The position numbers and the translations under genes were made by a program. A stretch of 64,000 bases of DNA from Caulobacter hibisci (GTDB taxonomy: Bacteria; Pseudomonadota; Alphaproteobacteria; Caulobacterales; Caulobacteraceae), in contig NZ_JADWOX010000013.1 of the NCBI RefSeq assembly GCF_016135805.1, positions 85,930-149,929 on the forward strand, in the 5' to 3' direction. Each line of letters starts with the position of its first letter. Within the stretch, counting starts at the first letter, position 1. The notes below the pieces were generated by a model. The model was given only the letters and a program-made list of their open reading frames with translations. It made no database searches and was not told where the DNA came from. Shown here one piece after another: positions 36,668 through 43,569 of this stretch.

Positions 36668-36882
36668 GCCTTGGTCTCCTGCCAGCGCTTCAACGCCTCT
36701 TTCGGCGTGGCGTAGGCTTCCTGCAGCTCGGGGCTCCAGTAGCGCAGGGCCTCCAGCGGCACCTTGGCGCCGGTGACGGCGCAGACCACGTACTGGCCGG
36801 GGCTGAGCACGGCGAAGTCGCCGTCGCCATAGTGCAGGACGGCCAGGCCGGATTTGCCGATGTCGCGATCGTAAGCGTTCAT
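36664..36882 (-). CDS. DUF2093 family protein (72 aa)
   Basis: The 72-residue protein matches the DUF2093 pattern: FAVLSPGQYVVCAVTGAKVPLEALRYWSPELQEAY. The function is unknown. It lies between xseA and the M23 peptidase and overlaps the peptidase start, so the three minus-strand genes (xseA, DUF2093, M23) are probably one operon. This arrangement of xseA and DUF2093 occurs in other Alphaproteobacteria. Confidence 0.88.
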   Translation of the reverse strand: MNAYDRDIGKSGLAVLHYGDGDFAVLSPGQYVVCAVTGAKVPLEALRYWSPELQEAYATPKEALKRWQETKA

Positions 36883-36909
36883 GGGACTCTTCTACGCCAA
36901 AGCGCGGGA

Positions 36910-38448
36910 CTAGAACAGATCGCCCTGGCCGGGTGACGGCGGGGGCGCGGGTTTCGGGCGCGGAGCCGGCTTGGGGGCCGCCTGCACGACAGGAGTGGGC
37001 GGAGGCGGCGGCGGCGTCGAGCCTTCGCCGTCGATCACCGCGTCGCGTTCGCCCAGCTTGAACTTCAGGTTCACACGCTCGCCGGCGGCCAGGTCGGCGG
37101 CCGAGCGGGCCAGGGTCCCGTCCATCTTGCGCACCAAGGCGAAGCCCAGCTCCAGCGGGCGTTCCGGGTTCAGCGACTGGCGCAGCTTGTCCAGCCCCGC
37201 CAGGCGATCGGCCTCGCGGTCGAGGCGGCGGCGAGCGACGGCGTTCAGGCGATCCCACAGGGCCGGCAGGCGGGCGTGCTGGGCGGCGCGTTCCGGCGCG
37301 CGGCGGGCGGCCAGGTCCAGGCGGCGGGAGAGGTCCGACAGGCGCTCGGCCTTGGCCTGGCGCTGGCGGGCCAGGGCCTCGGGCGACAGGCGGGCGGTGA
37401 CCTTCAAGAGGTCCTGGGCGTGGACCGAGGTGTTGCGGGCCAGGGCCGCGTCCAGCCGGCCGGCGGCGATGTCGAACCGCTGCTGGGCCAGGGCGAGCAG
37501 GTCGTTGGGGCGGGGCAGGCCGCGTGCGGCGGCTTGCAGGCGCGTGCGGCGCTCTTCCACCACCCGGCCGGCGCAGCGCGACAGGCGGCGGTCGTAGTCG
37601 GAGACCAGGCCCCGCAGCTCGGCCAGCACGGGCGTGGCCATCTCGGCCGCCGCCGTCGGGGTGGGCGCGCGGCGGTCGGAGACGAAGTCGATCAGGGTGG
37701 TGTCGGTCTCGTGGCCGACGGCCGAGATCAGCGGGATGGTCCCCTCGGCCACCGTGCGGGCCAGGGCCTCGTCGTTGAAGGCCCAGAGGTCCTCCACCGA
37801 ACCGCCGCCGCGCGCCACGATCAGGATGTCGGGGCGCGGGACGGGGCCGCCGGGCGTAAGGGCGTTGAAGCCCCGGATCGCGCCGGCCACCTGGCCGGCG
37901 GCGGCGTCGCCCTGCACGACCACCGGCCAGACGATGACGCGGCAGGGCCAGCGGTCGCGGATGCGGTGCAGGATATCGCGGATCACCGCGCCGGTCGGGC
38001 TGGTGATCACCCCGACCACGGCCGGCATCGAGGGCAGGGGCTTCTTGCGCTCGGAGGCGAACAGGCCCTCGCCGGCCAACTTCGCCTTCAGGCGTTCAAG
38101 CTGCGCCAGCAGAGCGCCGACGCCGGCGGCCTCCATGCTTTCGATGACGATCTGGTAGCGCGAACCGGCCGGATAGGTGGTGATCTTGCCGGTGACGATG
38201 ACCTCGAGCCCGTGCTCGGGCCGCACGCCCAGGCCCCGCACATTGCCCTTCCAGACGACGCCGTCGATGGCGGCCTTGTCGTCCTTGATGGTCAGGTAGA
38301 CGTGGCCGTTGGAGTGGTGGGTGACCTTGGAAAGCTCACCACGCAGCCGCACGAAGCCGTAGCGGTCTTCCAGCGTGCGCTTCAGCGCGAAGGCCAGTTC
38401 CGAGACGGAATAGGCGGGCGCGTTGGAATCGGGGGCGAGGTCGGTCAT
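36910..38448 (-). CDS. xseA: Exodeoxyribonuclease VII large subunit
   Basis: Exonuclease VII large subunit degrades single-stranded DNA with XseB, which is not in this window. An OB-like N-terminal domain ([37 protein letters not shown], from about residue 10) precedes the catalytic core with [19 protein letters not shown], the metal-site motif [15 protein letters not shown] and [16 protein letters not shown] long coiled coil and a Pro-rich tail follow. From ATG 38446-38448 it is 512 residues. An ATG 12 bases upstream, directly behind GGAGGG in the terminator arm, is a possible alternative start. Confidence 0.93.
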   Translation of the reverse strand: MTDLAPDSNAPAYSVSELAFALKRTLEDRYGFVRLRGELSKVTHHSNGHVYLTIKDDKAAIDGVVWKGNVRGLGVRPEHGLEVIVTGKITTYPAGSRYQIVIESMEAAGVGALLAQLERLKAKLAGEGLFASERKKPLPSMPAVVGVITSPTGAVIRDILHRIRDRWPCRVIVWPVVVQGDAAAGQVAGAIRGFNALTPGGPVPRPDILIVARGGGSVEDLWAFNDEALARTVAEGTIPLISAVGHETDTTLIDFVSDRRAPTPTAAAEMATPVLAELRGLVSDYDRRLSRCAGRVVEERRTRLQAAARGLPRPNDLLALAQQRFDIAAGRLDAALARNTSVHAQDLLKVTARLSPEALARQRQAKAERLSDLSRRLDLAARRAPERAAQHARLPALWDRLNAVARRRLDREADRLAGLDKLRQSLNPERPLELGFALVRKMDGTLARSAADLAAGERVNLKFKLGERDAVIDGEGSTPPPPPPTPVVQAAPKPAPRPKPAPPPSPGQGDLF

Positions 38449-38462
38449 CGCATACAGCATAA

Positions 38463-38492
38463 AGCCCTCCCCGCGGAACGGGGAGGGCTGCA
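38463..38492 (-). terminator. Terminator between gcrA and xseA
   Basis: AGCCCTCCCC and GGGGAGGGCT form a 10-bp perfect stem with a short loop, followed on the minus strand by TTTA. Its descending arm also supplies the GGAGGG next to the xseA start, so folding and initiation may compete. Confidence 0.7.
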
Positions 38493-38541
38493 TGGCGAGA
38501 GCGCCTTGGCGACGCTTCTCTTATTGTCTTTTTGGCTGGCG

Positions 38542-39072
38542 CTAGATGTAGCGGCGCAGCGAACGGGCGAGCTCGGTGGCGCCGCCCTTCTTCTTGGTCT
38601 GCTGCGGCTGGTAGGCCACCCGGGCGTGTTCGCCGCAATAGGGGCCTTCCGATGAGCGGCGGCCGCAGAAGGTGAAGCCGTCCGACGACGGGTCGCCGAT
38701 CGGCCACTTGCACATGTGGGCGCCGAGGGTCAGCACGGTGGCCGAGCCGGGGGCTTCGTTGCGCAGCACCGGAACCGACGGCTGCTGGTGGGCGGCGACC
38801 GGAACCGGGGCCGGGGCGACCGGTTCGGCGGCGACCACGCGGCGCGGCGCGGCCGGCATGGCCGTGGCGGCCGGGCGAGCCGGACGCGGGGCCTTGAAGG
38901 CCGGGCGCGCAGGCTGCGACGGCGCGGCGCGACCCGACAGGCCCAGGCGATGGACCTTGCCGATCACGGCGTTGCGGGTGACCCCGCCGAGTTGTTTGGC
39001 GATCTGACTGGCGGACAGCCCGTCCAGCCAAAGCTTCTTCAGGGTGGAGACCCGTTCGTCAGTCCAGCTCAT
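38542..39072 (-). CDS. gcrA: Cell-cycle regulator GcrA
   Basis: From ATG 39070-39072 the protein is 176 residues. The N-terminal DNA-binding helix-turn-helix MSWTDERVSTLKKLWLDGLSASQIAKQLGG and TRNAVIGKVHRLGLSGR is diagnostic of GcrA. A Pro/Ala linker leads to a C-terminal domain with CKWPIGDP, FCGRRSSEGPYCGEHA, the sigma-70-contacting region known for the family. GcrA controls S-phase genes with CcrM methylation (GANTC) and sigma-70 in Caulobacter. The upstream region has CtrA- and DnaA-like sites, consistent with known control of gcrA in the model organism. Confidence 0.95.
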   Translation of the reverse strand: MSWTDERVSTLKKLWLDGLSASQIAKQLGGVTRNAVIGKVHRLGLSGRAAPSQPARPAFKAPRPARPAATAMPAAPRRVVAAEPVAPAPVPVAAHQQPSVPVLRNEAPGSATVLTLGAHMCKWPIGDPSSDGFTFCGRRSSEGPYCGEHARVAYQPQQTKKKGGATELARSLRRYI

Positions 39073-39177
39073 GGCCTTCTCCGCCTTAAAAAGGCGCCAC
39101 GACGAGAACCCCACCTCGCCATGACCCTACATCTGGTGTACAGACCGCCCCGCCGGCGGCTGACCTACCACATAGTG

Positions 39178-39192
39178 TAAAGAATGCGTTAA
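39178..39192 (-). promoter_or_regulatory. Putative CtrA box upstream of gcrA
   Basis: TAAA-N7-TTAA (TTAA-CGCATTC-TTTA on the minus strand) differs from the full CtrA consensus TTAA-N7-TTAA by one base. It lies about 105 bases upstream of the gcrA ATG. CtrA is known to repress gcrA in Caulobacter crescentus. Confidence 0.45.
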
Positions 39193-39216
39193 GGCGCACA
39201 ATAGGCGCCCGGTAGT

Positions 39217-39225
39217 CTGTCCACA
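39217..39225 (+). promoter_or_regulatory. Putative DnaA box upstream of gcrA
   Basis: CTGTCCACA matches seven of nine positions of the DnaA consensus TTATCCACA, and lies about 145-153 bases upstream of gcrA. DnaA activates gcrA in Caulobacter crescentus; this single site is only suggestive. Confidence 0.35.
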
Positions 39226-39312
39226 GAAACAATATATTGATTCTCGAAGCGGGACGCTTGCGCCCGACCCCTCCCTGGCGCACATGGCGAAGGAATTTCC
39301 AGGATCAGGCCG

Positions 39313-40134
39313 ATGAGAGACATGGCAGACAGCGTCGTTCCGCCGCAGCCGCGCGATTATCACGGCTGGAACTGGAGCGGGTTCCTCACCCTCTATCAGC
39401 GCGAGATCCGCCGGTTCTGGAAGGTGGGCATGCAGACCGTGGCCGCCCCGGTGGTCACCACGCTGCTCTACATGCTGGTGTTCGTGGTCGCGGTCGGCGC
39501 CAGCCGTCCGGCCGTCGAGGGCGTGACCTTCGGACATTTCGTGGCTCCGGGCCTGATCATGATGGCGGTGCTCAACAACGCCTTCGCCAATTCGTCCTCG
39601 TCGCTGATCCAGGCCAAGATGATGGGCCTGACCTCGGACTTTCTGACCCCGCCCCTGACCCCGCTGGAACAGGTGGCCGCCTTCGGCCTCGGCGCGGCGA
39701 CCCGCGGCGTGGTGGTCGGCGCGGTGACGGCGGCCGTGATCGGCGTGCTGCCGGGCGCGGGCCTGCAGATCTCGCACCTGTGGGCGATCCTCTATTTCGC
39801 GGTCGGCGCGGCGGTGATCCTGGGCATGGCCGGCGTTCTGGCCGGCCTGTGGGCCGAGAAGTTCGACCAGCTGGCGGCGGTGACCAACTTCGCCATCATG
39901 CCGATGACCTTCCTGTCGGGCACCTTCTACCTGGTCGACAAGCTGCCCGAGCCGTTCCGCACGGCCAGCCACTTCAACCCGTTCTTCTACCTGATCGACG
40001 GCTTCCGCTACGGCTTCATCGGCCACGCCGACGGCTCCATCGCCATCGGTGTCGTGGTCACGGCCGTGCTGACCGTCGGCCTCTTCCTGTGGTGCTGGGC
40101 GCTGTTCCGCAGCGGGTACCGCCTGAAGAGCTGA
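39313..40134 (+). CDS. ABC-2 type transporter permease
   Basis: The 273-residue protein has six hydrophobic segments and the ABC-2 permease signatures: an amphipathic N-terminal helix LTLYQREIRRFWKVGMQTVAAP, conserved FLTPPLTPLEQVAAF and the late MTFLSGTFYLVDKLPEPFR. It is YadH-like and would form the membrane channel for an exporter with an ATPase encoded elsewhere; none lies adjacent in this window. The start at 39313 could be moved to ATG 39322 without loss of structure. A mirror-image repeat follows. Confidence 0.88.
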   Translation: MRDMADSVVPPQPRDYHGWNWSGFLTLYQREIRRFWKVGMQTVAAPVVTTLLYMLVFVVAVGASRPAVEGVTFGHFVAPGLIMMAVLNNAFANSSSSLIQAKMMGLTSDFLTPPLTPLEQVAAFGLGAATRGVVVGAVTAAVIGVLPGAGLQISHLWAILYFAVGAAVILGMAGVLAGLWAEKFDQLAAVTNFAIMPMTFLSGTFYLVDKLPEPFRTASHFNPFFYLIDGFRYGFIGHADGSIAIGVVVTAVLTVGLFLWCWALFRSGYRLKS

Positions 40135-40154
40135 AGGCTCTCTCCCTATCTCTT

Positions 40155-40293
40155 CTCCCGTCATTCCCGCCCTTGTGGCGGGAACCCCTCCGTCAGCCGC
40201 AAGGGCGGTAGTGGCGGCGTGCTAGGCACGCGCTTGCGCTTCATGTGCGAGCGGAACCAGGGTTTCCCGCCACAAGGGCGGGAATGACGGGAG
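40155..40293. repeat. Mirror-image intergenic repeat, CTCCCGTCATTCCCGCC family
   Basis: Two 30-base arms (40155-40184 and 40264-40293) are perfect inverted copies, CTCCCGTCATTCCCGCCCTT in the first 20 bases. Each arm also holds an inner CCCGCC/GGCGGG hairpin, and the middle holds a further GCGTGC/GCACGC-type stem. Confidence 0.82.
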
Positions 40294-40312
40294 GAGGGAT
40301 TGCCGTCGCTGC

Positions 40313-40720
40313 CTACCGCCCCACGCCCTTTACCAGCACCTCTACCCCGCTCACCGGCCCGTCGTTGATCACCGCGATGTGGGTGTCGTTGATGAAGCGC
40401 AGCTGGCCCTCGACCTCGACCCGCGCCGACACCGAATAGCGGTGGTTCGGGACGATCGCCTTGGGATCATAGGCCAGCTTGAAGGCCGCCGGCGGGGCGT
40501 GGACGCCTTCGAGGACGTCCTCGGCCAGCACCTTGGCGGGCGCGTCGGCCAGGCTGACGTCCTGCAGGCGCACGATCACCCTGGTCGTCGGCGGCAGCAG
40601 GATCCGCTCGCGCCAGACCACGGTTCCGGTGACGCTCGCGGCGGCGGGCGGGGCCGGCGCCGAGGCGCAGCCGGGCAGGGCGGCCAGGGTCAGCAGAGCC
40701 AGGGGCAGAACGGCCTTCAT
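40313..40720 (-). CDS. YbaY-family lipoprotein
   Basis: ATG 40718-40720 with GGAGG eight bases upstream gives 135 residues. The N-terminus is a lipoprotein signal (MKAVLPLALLTLAALPGCAS, lipobox LPGC). The remainder, with ILLPPTTRVIVRLQDVSLADAPAKVLAE and AFKLAYDPKAIVPNHRYSVSARVEVEGQLRF, matches the YbaY domain of outer-membrane-associated lipoproteins. Its role is unknown; YbaY-type domains are found with heat-shock or envelope-stress proteins in some bacteria. It is divergent from argD. Confidence 0.86.
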   Translation of the reverse strand: MKAVLPLALLTLAALPGCASAPAPPAAASVTGTVVWRERILLPPTTRVIVRLQDVSLADAPAKVLAEDVLEGVHAPPAAFKLAYDPKAIVPNHRYSVSARVEVEGQLRFINDTHIAVINDGPVSGVEVLVKGVGR

Positions 40721-40935
40721 CGCGGATCCTCCGAACATCTCGGCCCAAGGCTTAGGACGGATTGTCCGGCGGCGGCAAGTTAGCGGTCCCGCGCCGCCAG
40801 GGTGTGTCCGCCAGGTCCCGCACGCGCAAAATTCACAGTCATTTCATTGACAGGGCGGGGCTTCCCGCCGACAACGTCGGGCCTTCCAGTCCCCGCGCGA
40901 AAGCCCGGGGGCTTCTTGCCTTTTGGGAGGCCGCT

Positions 40936-42150
40936 TTGAGCACTGCGACGTCGTCGAACCCCTCGCAACACCACATCATGGGCGTCTACAGCCGCGCCCC
41001 GCTGGCGTTCGAGCGAGGCCGAGGCGCGCGACTGTTCTCGACCACCGGCGAGGAGTACCTGGACTGCGTGGCGGGCATCGCCACCTGCGGCCTGGGCCAT
41101 GCTCACCCGACCCTGGTCGAGGCGCTGAAGACCCAGGGCGAGAAGCTCTGGCACGTCTCCAACATCTACACGATCCCCGAGCAGGAAGTGCTGGCCGACA
41201 AGCTGTGCGCGGCCACCTTCGCCGACGTGGTGTTCTTCACCAACTCGGGCACCGAGGCGATCGAGTGCGCCCTGAAGGCCGCCCGCCGCTATCACGCGGT
41301 GGCCGGCAATCCGGATCGCATCGACATCATCGGCTTCGACGGCTCGTTCCACGGCCGCTCGTACGCGGCGGTCAACGCCTCGGGCAACGCCGGCTATCTC
41401 GACGGCTTCGGCCCGCGCCTGCCGGGCTTCATCCAGCTGCCGTTCGGCGACCTGGAGGCCCTGAAGGCCGCCATCGGCCCGACCACGGCCGGCGTCATCA
41501 TCGAGCCCGTGCAGGGCGAGGGCGGGGCGCGGTCCCTGACCGAGGCCCAGCTGGTCGAACTGCGCGAGATCACCCGCGAAGCCGGTATCCTGCTGATCTT
41601 CGACGAGGTGCAGAGCGGCATGGGCCGGACCGGCAAGCTCTTCGCCCATGAGTGGGCGGACGGCGCCGAGCCCGACATCATGTGCGTGGCCAAGGCCCTG
41701 GGCGGCGGCTTCCCGGTCGGCGCCTGCCTGGCCACCCACGAGGGCGCCAAGGGCATGACGCCTGGCACCCACGGCTCGACCTACGGCGGCAACCCGCTGG
41801 CCATGGCGGTCGGCACGGCGGCCTTCGATGCCATCAACACGCCCGAGATCCTCGATAACGTGAAGACCATCGCCGGCTACTTCACCCAGCAACTGAACGG
41901 CCTGAAGGACCGCTTCCCGGACGTCGTGCTCGACGTGCGCGGCAAGGGCCTGCTGATCGGCATCAAGCTGGCCTCGAACAACCGCGAGTTCATGGCCCTG
42001 GCCCGCGACCAGAAGCTTCTGGTGGCCGGTGGCGGCGACAACTGCGTGCGCCTGCTGCCGCCGCTGAACCTGACGCTGGCCGAGGCCCAGGAAGCCGTGG
42101 CCAAGCTCGAAAAGACCTGCGAGGTCGTCCGCGCTCAAGCGGCCGCCTGA
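40936..42150 (+). CDS. argD: Acetylornithine transaminase
   Basis: The TTG start at 40936 follows GGGAGG by five bases and gives 404 residues; the upstream in-frame sequence lacks family similarity. The enzyme makes N-acetylornithine (and may also serve lysine synthesis). Class III aminotransferase features: [19 protein letters not shown] near residue 100, the pyridoxal-binding Asp in [14 protein letters not shown], the Schiff-base Lys in [14 protein letters not shown] and [11 protein letters not shown]. It is followed by argF 76 bp downstream, forming an arginine cluster. Confidence 0.95.
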   Translation: MSTATSSNPSQHHIMGVYSRAPLAFERGRGARLFSTTGEEYLDCVAGIATCGLGHAHPTLVEALKTQGEKLWHVSNIYTIPEQEVLADKLCAATFADVVFFTNSGTEAIECALKAARRYHAVAGNPDRIDIIGFDGSFHGRSYAAVNASGNAGYLDGFGPRLPGFIQLPFGDLEALKAAIGPTTAGVIIEPVQGEGGARSLTEAQLVELREITREAGILLIFDEVQSGMGRTGKLFAHEWADGAEPDIMCVAKALGGGFPVGACLATHEGAKGMTPGTHGSTYGGNPLAMAVGTAAFDAINTPEILDNVKTIAGYFTQQLNGLKDRFPDVVLDVRGKGLLIGIKLASNNREFMALARDQKLLVAGGGDNCVRLLPPLNLTLAEAQEAVAKLEKTCEVVRAQAAA

Positions 42151-42226
42151 TCGCATCCCTGACCCGACGCCTCCGCCTATCCGGCGGGGGCGTCCACTTC
42201 AGCTCATTCCGGAAAGGTGGCCTGCA

Positions 42227-43162
42227 ATGACCGCCCCCCGCCATTTCATCGACCTCTGGAAGCTCGACGGCGCCACGCTGCGCCTGATCCTGGAGGACGC
42301 CAAGGCCCGCAAGACCGCACGCAAGGGCTGGCCCAAGGGCCGCGTCGACGCCGACGCGCCGGCCAAGGATCACGTGCTGTCGATGATCTTCCAGAAGAAC
42401 TCGACCCGCACCCGCTTCTCGTTCGACGCCGCCATGCGCCAGTTGGGCGGGGCGGCGATCATCTCGACCTCGGGCGACATGCAGCTGGGTCGCGGTGAGA
42501 CCATCGAGGACACCGCCAAGGTGCTGTCGCGCATGGTCGACGCGGTGATGATCCGCGCCAACCTCCACGCCGATGTCGAGCGCTTCGCCCAGGTCTCGAC
42601 CGTGCCGGTGATCAACGGCCTGACCGACAAGAGCCACCCCTGCCAGATCATGGCCGACATCCTCACCATCGAGGAGCATCGCGGCGACATCGGCGGCAAG
42701 ACCATCGCCTGGGTCGGCGACGGCAACAATGTCTGTTCCAGCTTCATCCACGCCGCCCCGCTGCTGGGATTCGAGCTGAAGATCGCTTGCCCGAGCGTCT
42801 ATCACGCCGACCTGCACGACTTGGCCCGCGCCGAGGGTCTCGGCGCCAAGGTGTCGATGACCGACGATCCCAAGGAAGCCGTGCGCGGCGCCGACGTGGT
42901 CGTGGCCGACACCTGGGTCTCGATGGGCGACACCGACCACGACGAGCGCCTGAAGGCGCTCGAGCCGTACCAGGTCGACGACGCCCTGATGGACCTGTCC
43001 AAGCCCGACGGCGTGTTCCTGCACTGCCTGCCGGCCCACCGCGGCGAGGAAGTCACCGACGCCGTGCTCGACGGCCCGCGCTCCCTGGCTTGGGACGAGG
43101 CCGAGAACCGCATCCACGCCCAGAAGTCCGTCCTGGCCTGGTGCCTGGGCGCGATCGGCTGA
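42227..43162 (+). CDS. argF: Ornithine carbamoyltransferase
   Basis: The 311-residue enzyme makes citrulline from ornithine and carbamoyl phosphate. The carbamoyl-phosphate loop STRTRFSFD (about residue 58), [18 protein letters not shown], the ornithine-binding segment DTWVSMG and [11 protein letters not shown] are all present. A ribosome site (GGAAAGG) precedes ATG 42227. It is the second gene of argD-argF-DUF2164, with the third gene starting two bases after its stop. Confidence 0.97.
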   Translation: MTAPRHFIDLWKLDGATLRLILEDAKARKTARKGWPKGRVDADAPAKDHVLSMIFQKNSTRTRFSFDAAMRQLGGAAIISTSGDMQLGRGETIEDTAKVLSRMVDAVMIRANLHADVERFAQVSTVPVINGLTDKSHPCQIMADILTIEEHRGDIGGKTIAWVGDGNNVCSSFIHAAPLLGFELKIACPSVYHADLHDLARAEGLGAKVSMTDDPKEAVRGADVVVADTWVSMGDTDHDERLKALEPYQVDDALMDLSKPDGVFLHCLPAHRGEEVTDAVLDGPRSLAWDEAENRIHAQKSVLAWCLGAIG

Positions 43163-43164
43163 TC

Positions 43165-43401
43165 ATGGCGAAGATCGAGCTCGACAAGGCCGTCCGCGAG
43201 GCGGCCCTGCGCAAGCTGACGCTCTACATGCGCGACGAGCTCGATCGGCCGGTCAGCGGCCTGGAGGCGGGGTTTTTGCTCGACTTCATCGGCGAGACCC
43301 TGGGGCCGGCCTTCTTCAACCAGGGCGTCCGCGACGCGCAGACCCTGATGCTGCAGAAGCTCGACGACGTGGTCTACGAGATCGAGAAGCCCTTGGACTG
43401 A
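43165..43401 (+). CDS. DUF2164 family protein (78 aa)
   Basis: The 78-residue protein begins MAKIELDKAVREAALRKLTLYMRDELDRPVSGLEAGFLLDFI and fits the DUF2164 family. It lies two bases downstream of argF, so it is co-translated with the arginine genes, although no role in arginine metabolism is known. There is no signal or membrane segment. Transcription probably stops at the hairpin with T-run at 43471-43506. Confidence 0.85.
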   Translation: MAKIELDKAVREAALRKLTLYMRDELDRPVSGLEAGFLLDFIGETLGPAFFNQGVRDAQTLMLQKLDDVVYEIEKPLD

Positions 43402-43402
43402 T

Positions 43403-43566
43403 CCCTCTCCCCTTGCGGGAGAGGGTGGCCTCGCGACGCGAGGTCGGGTGAGGGGTCTCTCAAAAGCAAGACGCCGCGACAGCCGATCAGCTGTCGCGGC
43501 GTTTTTCGTGGGGGCGACCCCTCATCCGTCAGCTTCGCTGACACCTTCTCCCGCAAGGGGAGAAGG
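43403..43566. repeat. Mirror-image intergenic repeat, CCCTCTCCCCTTGCGGGAG family, copy 1
   Basis: The left arm CCCTCTCCCCTTGCGGGAG with GGTGGCCTC-N6-GAGGTCGGGTGAGGGGT pairs with the right arm ACCCCTCATCCGTC and CTTCTCCCGCAAGGGGAGAAGG. Copies lie at 56141-56302 and 60001-60126. Here a strong terminator occupies the middle. Confidence 0.85.
43471..43506 (+). terminator. Strong terminator of the argD-argF-DUF2164 genes, inside a repeat
   Basis: ACGCCGCGACAGC and GCTGTCGCGGCGT form a 13-bp perfect stem with a six-base loop, followed by TTTTT. It lies between the two arms of repeat copy 1 at 43403-43566. Confidence 0.9.
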
Positions 43567-43569
43567 AAG

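Noticed and set aside
40847..40876. A TTGACA sequence as a possible argD promoter
   Set aside because: A convincing -10 at the right spacing is missing; the match is too weak to list as a promoter.
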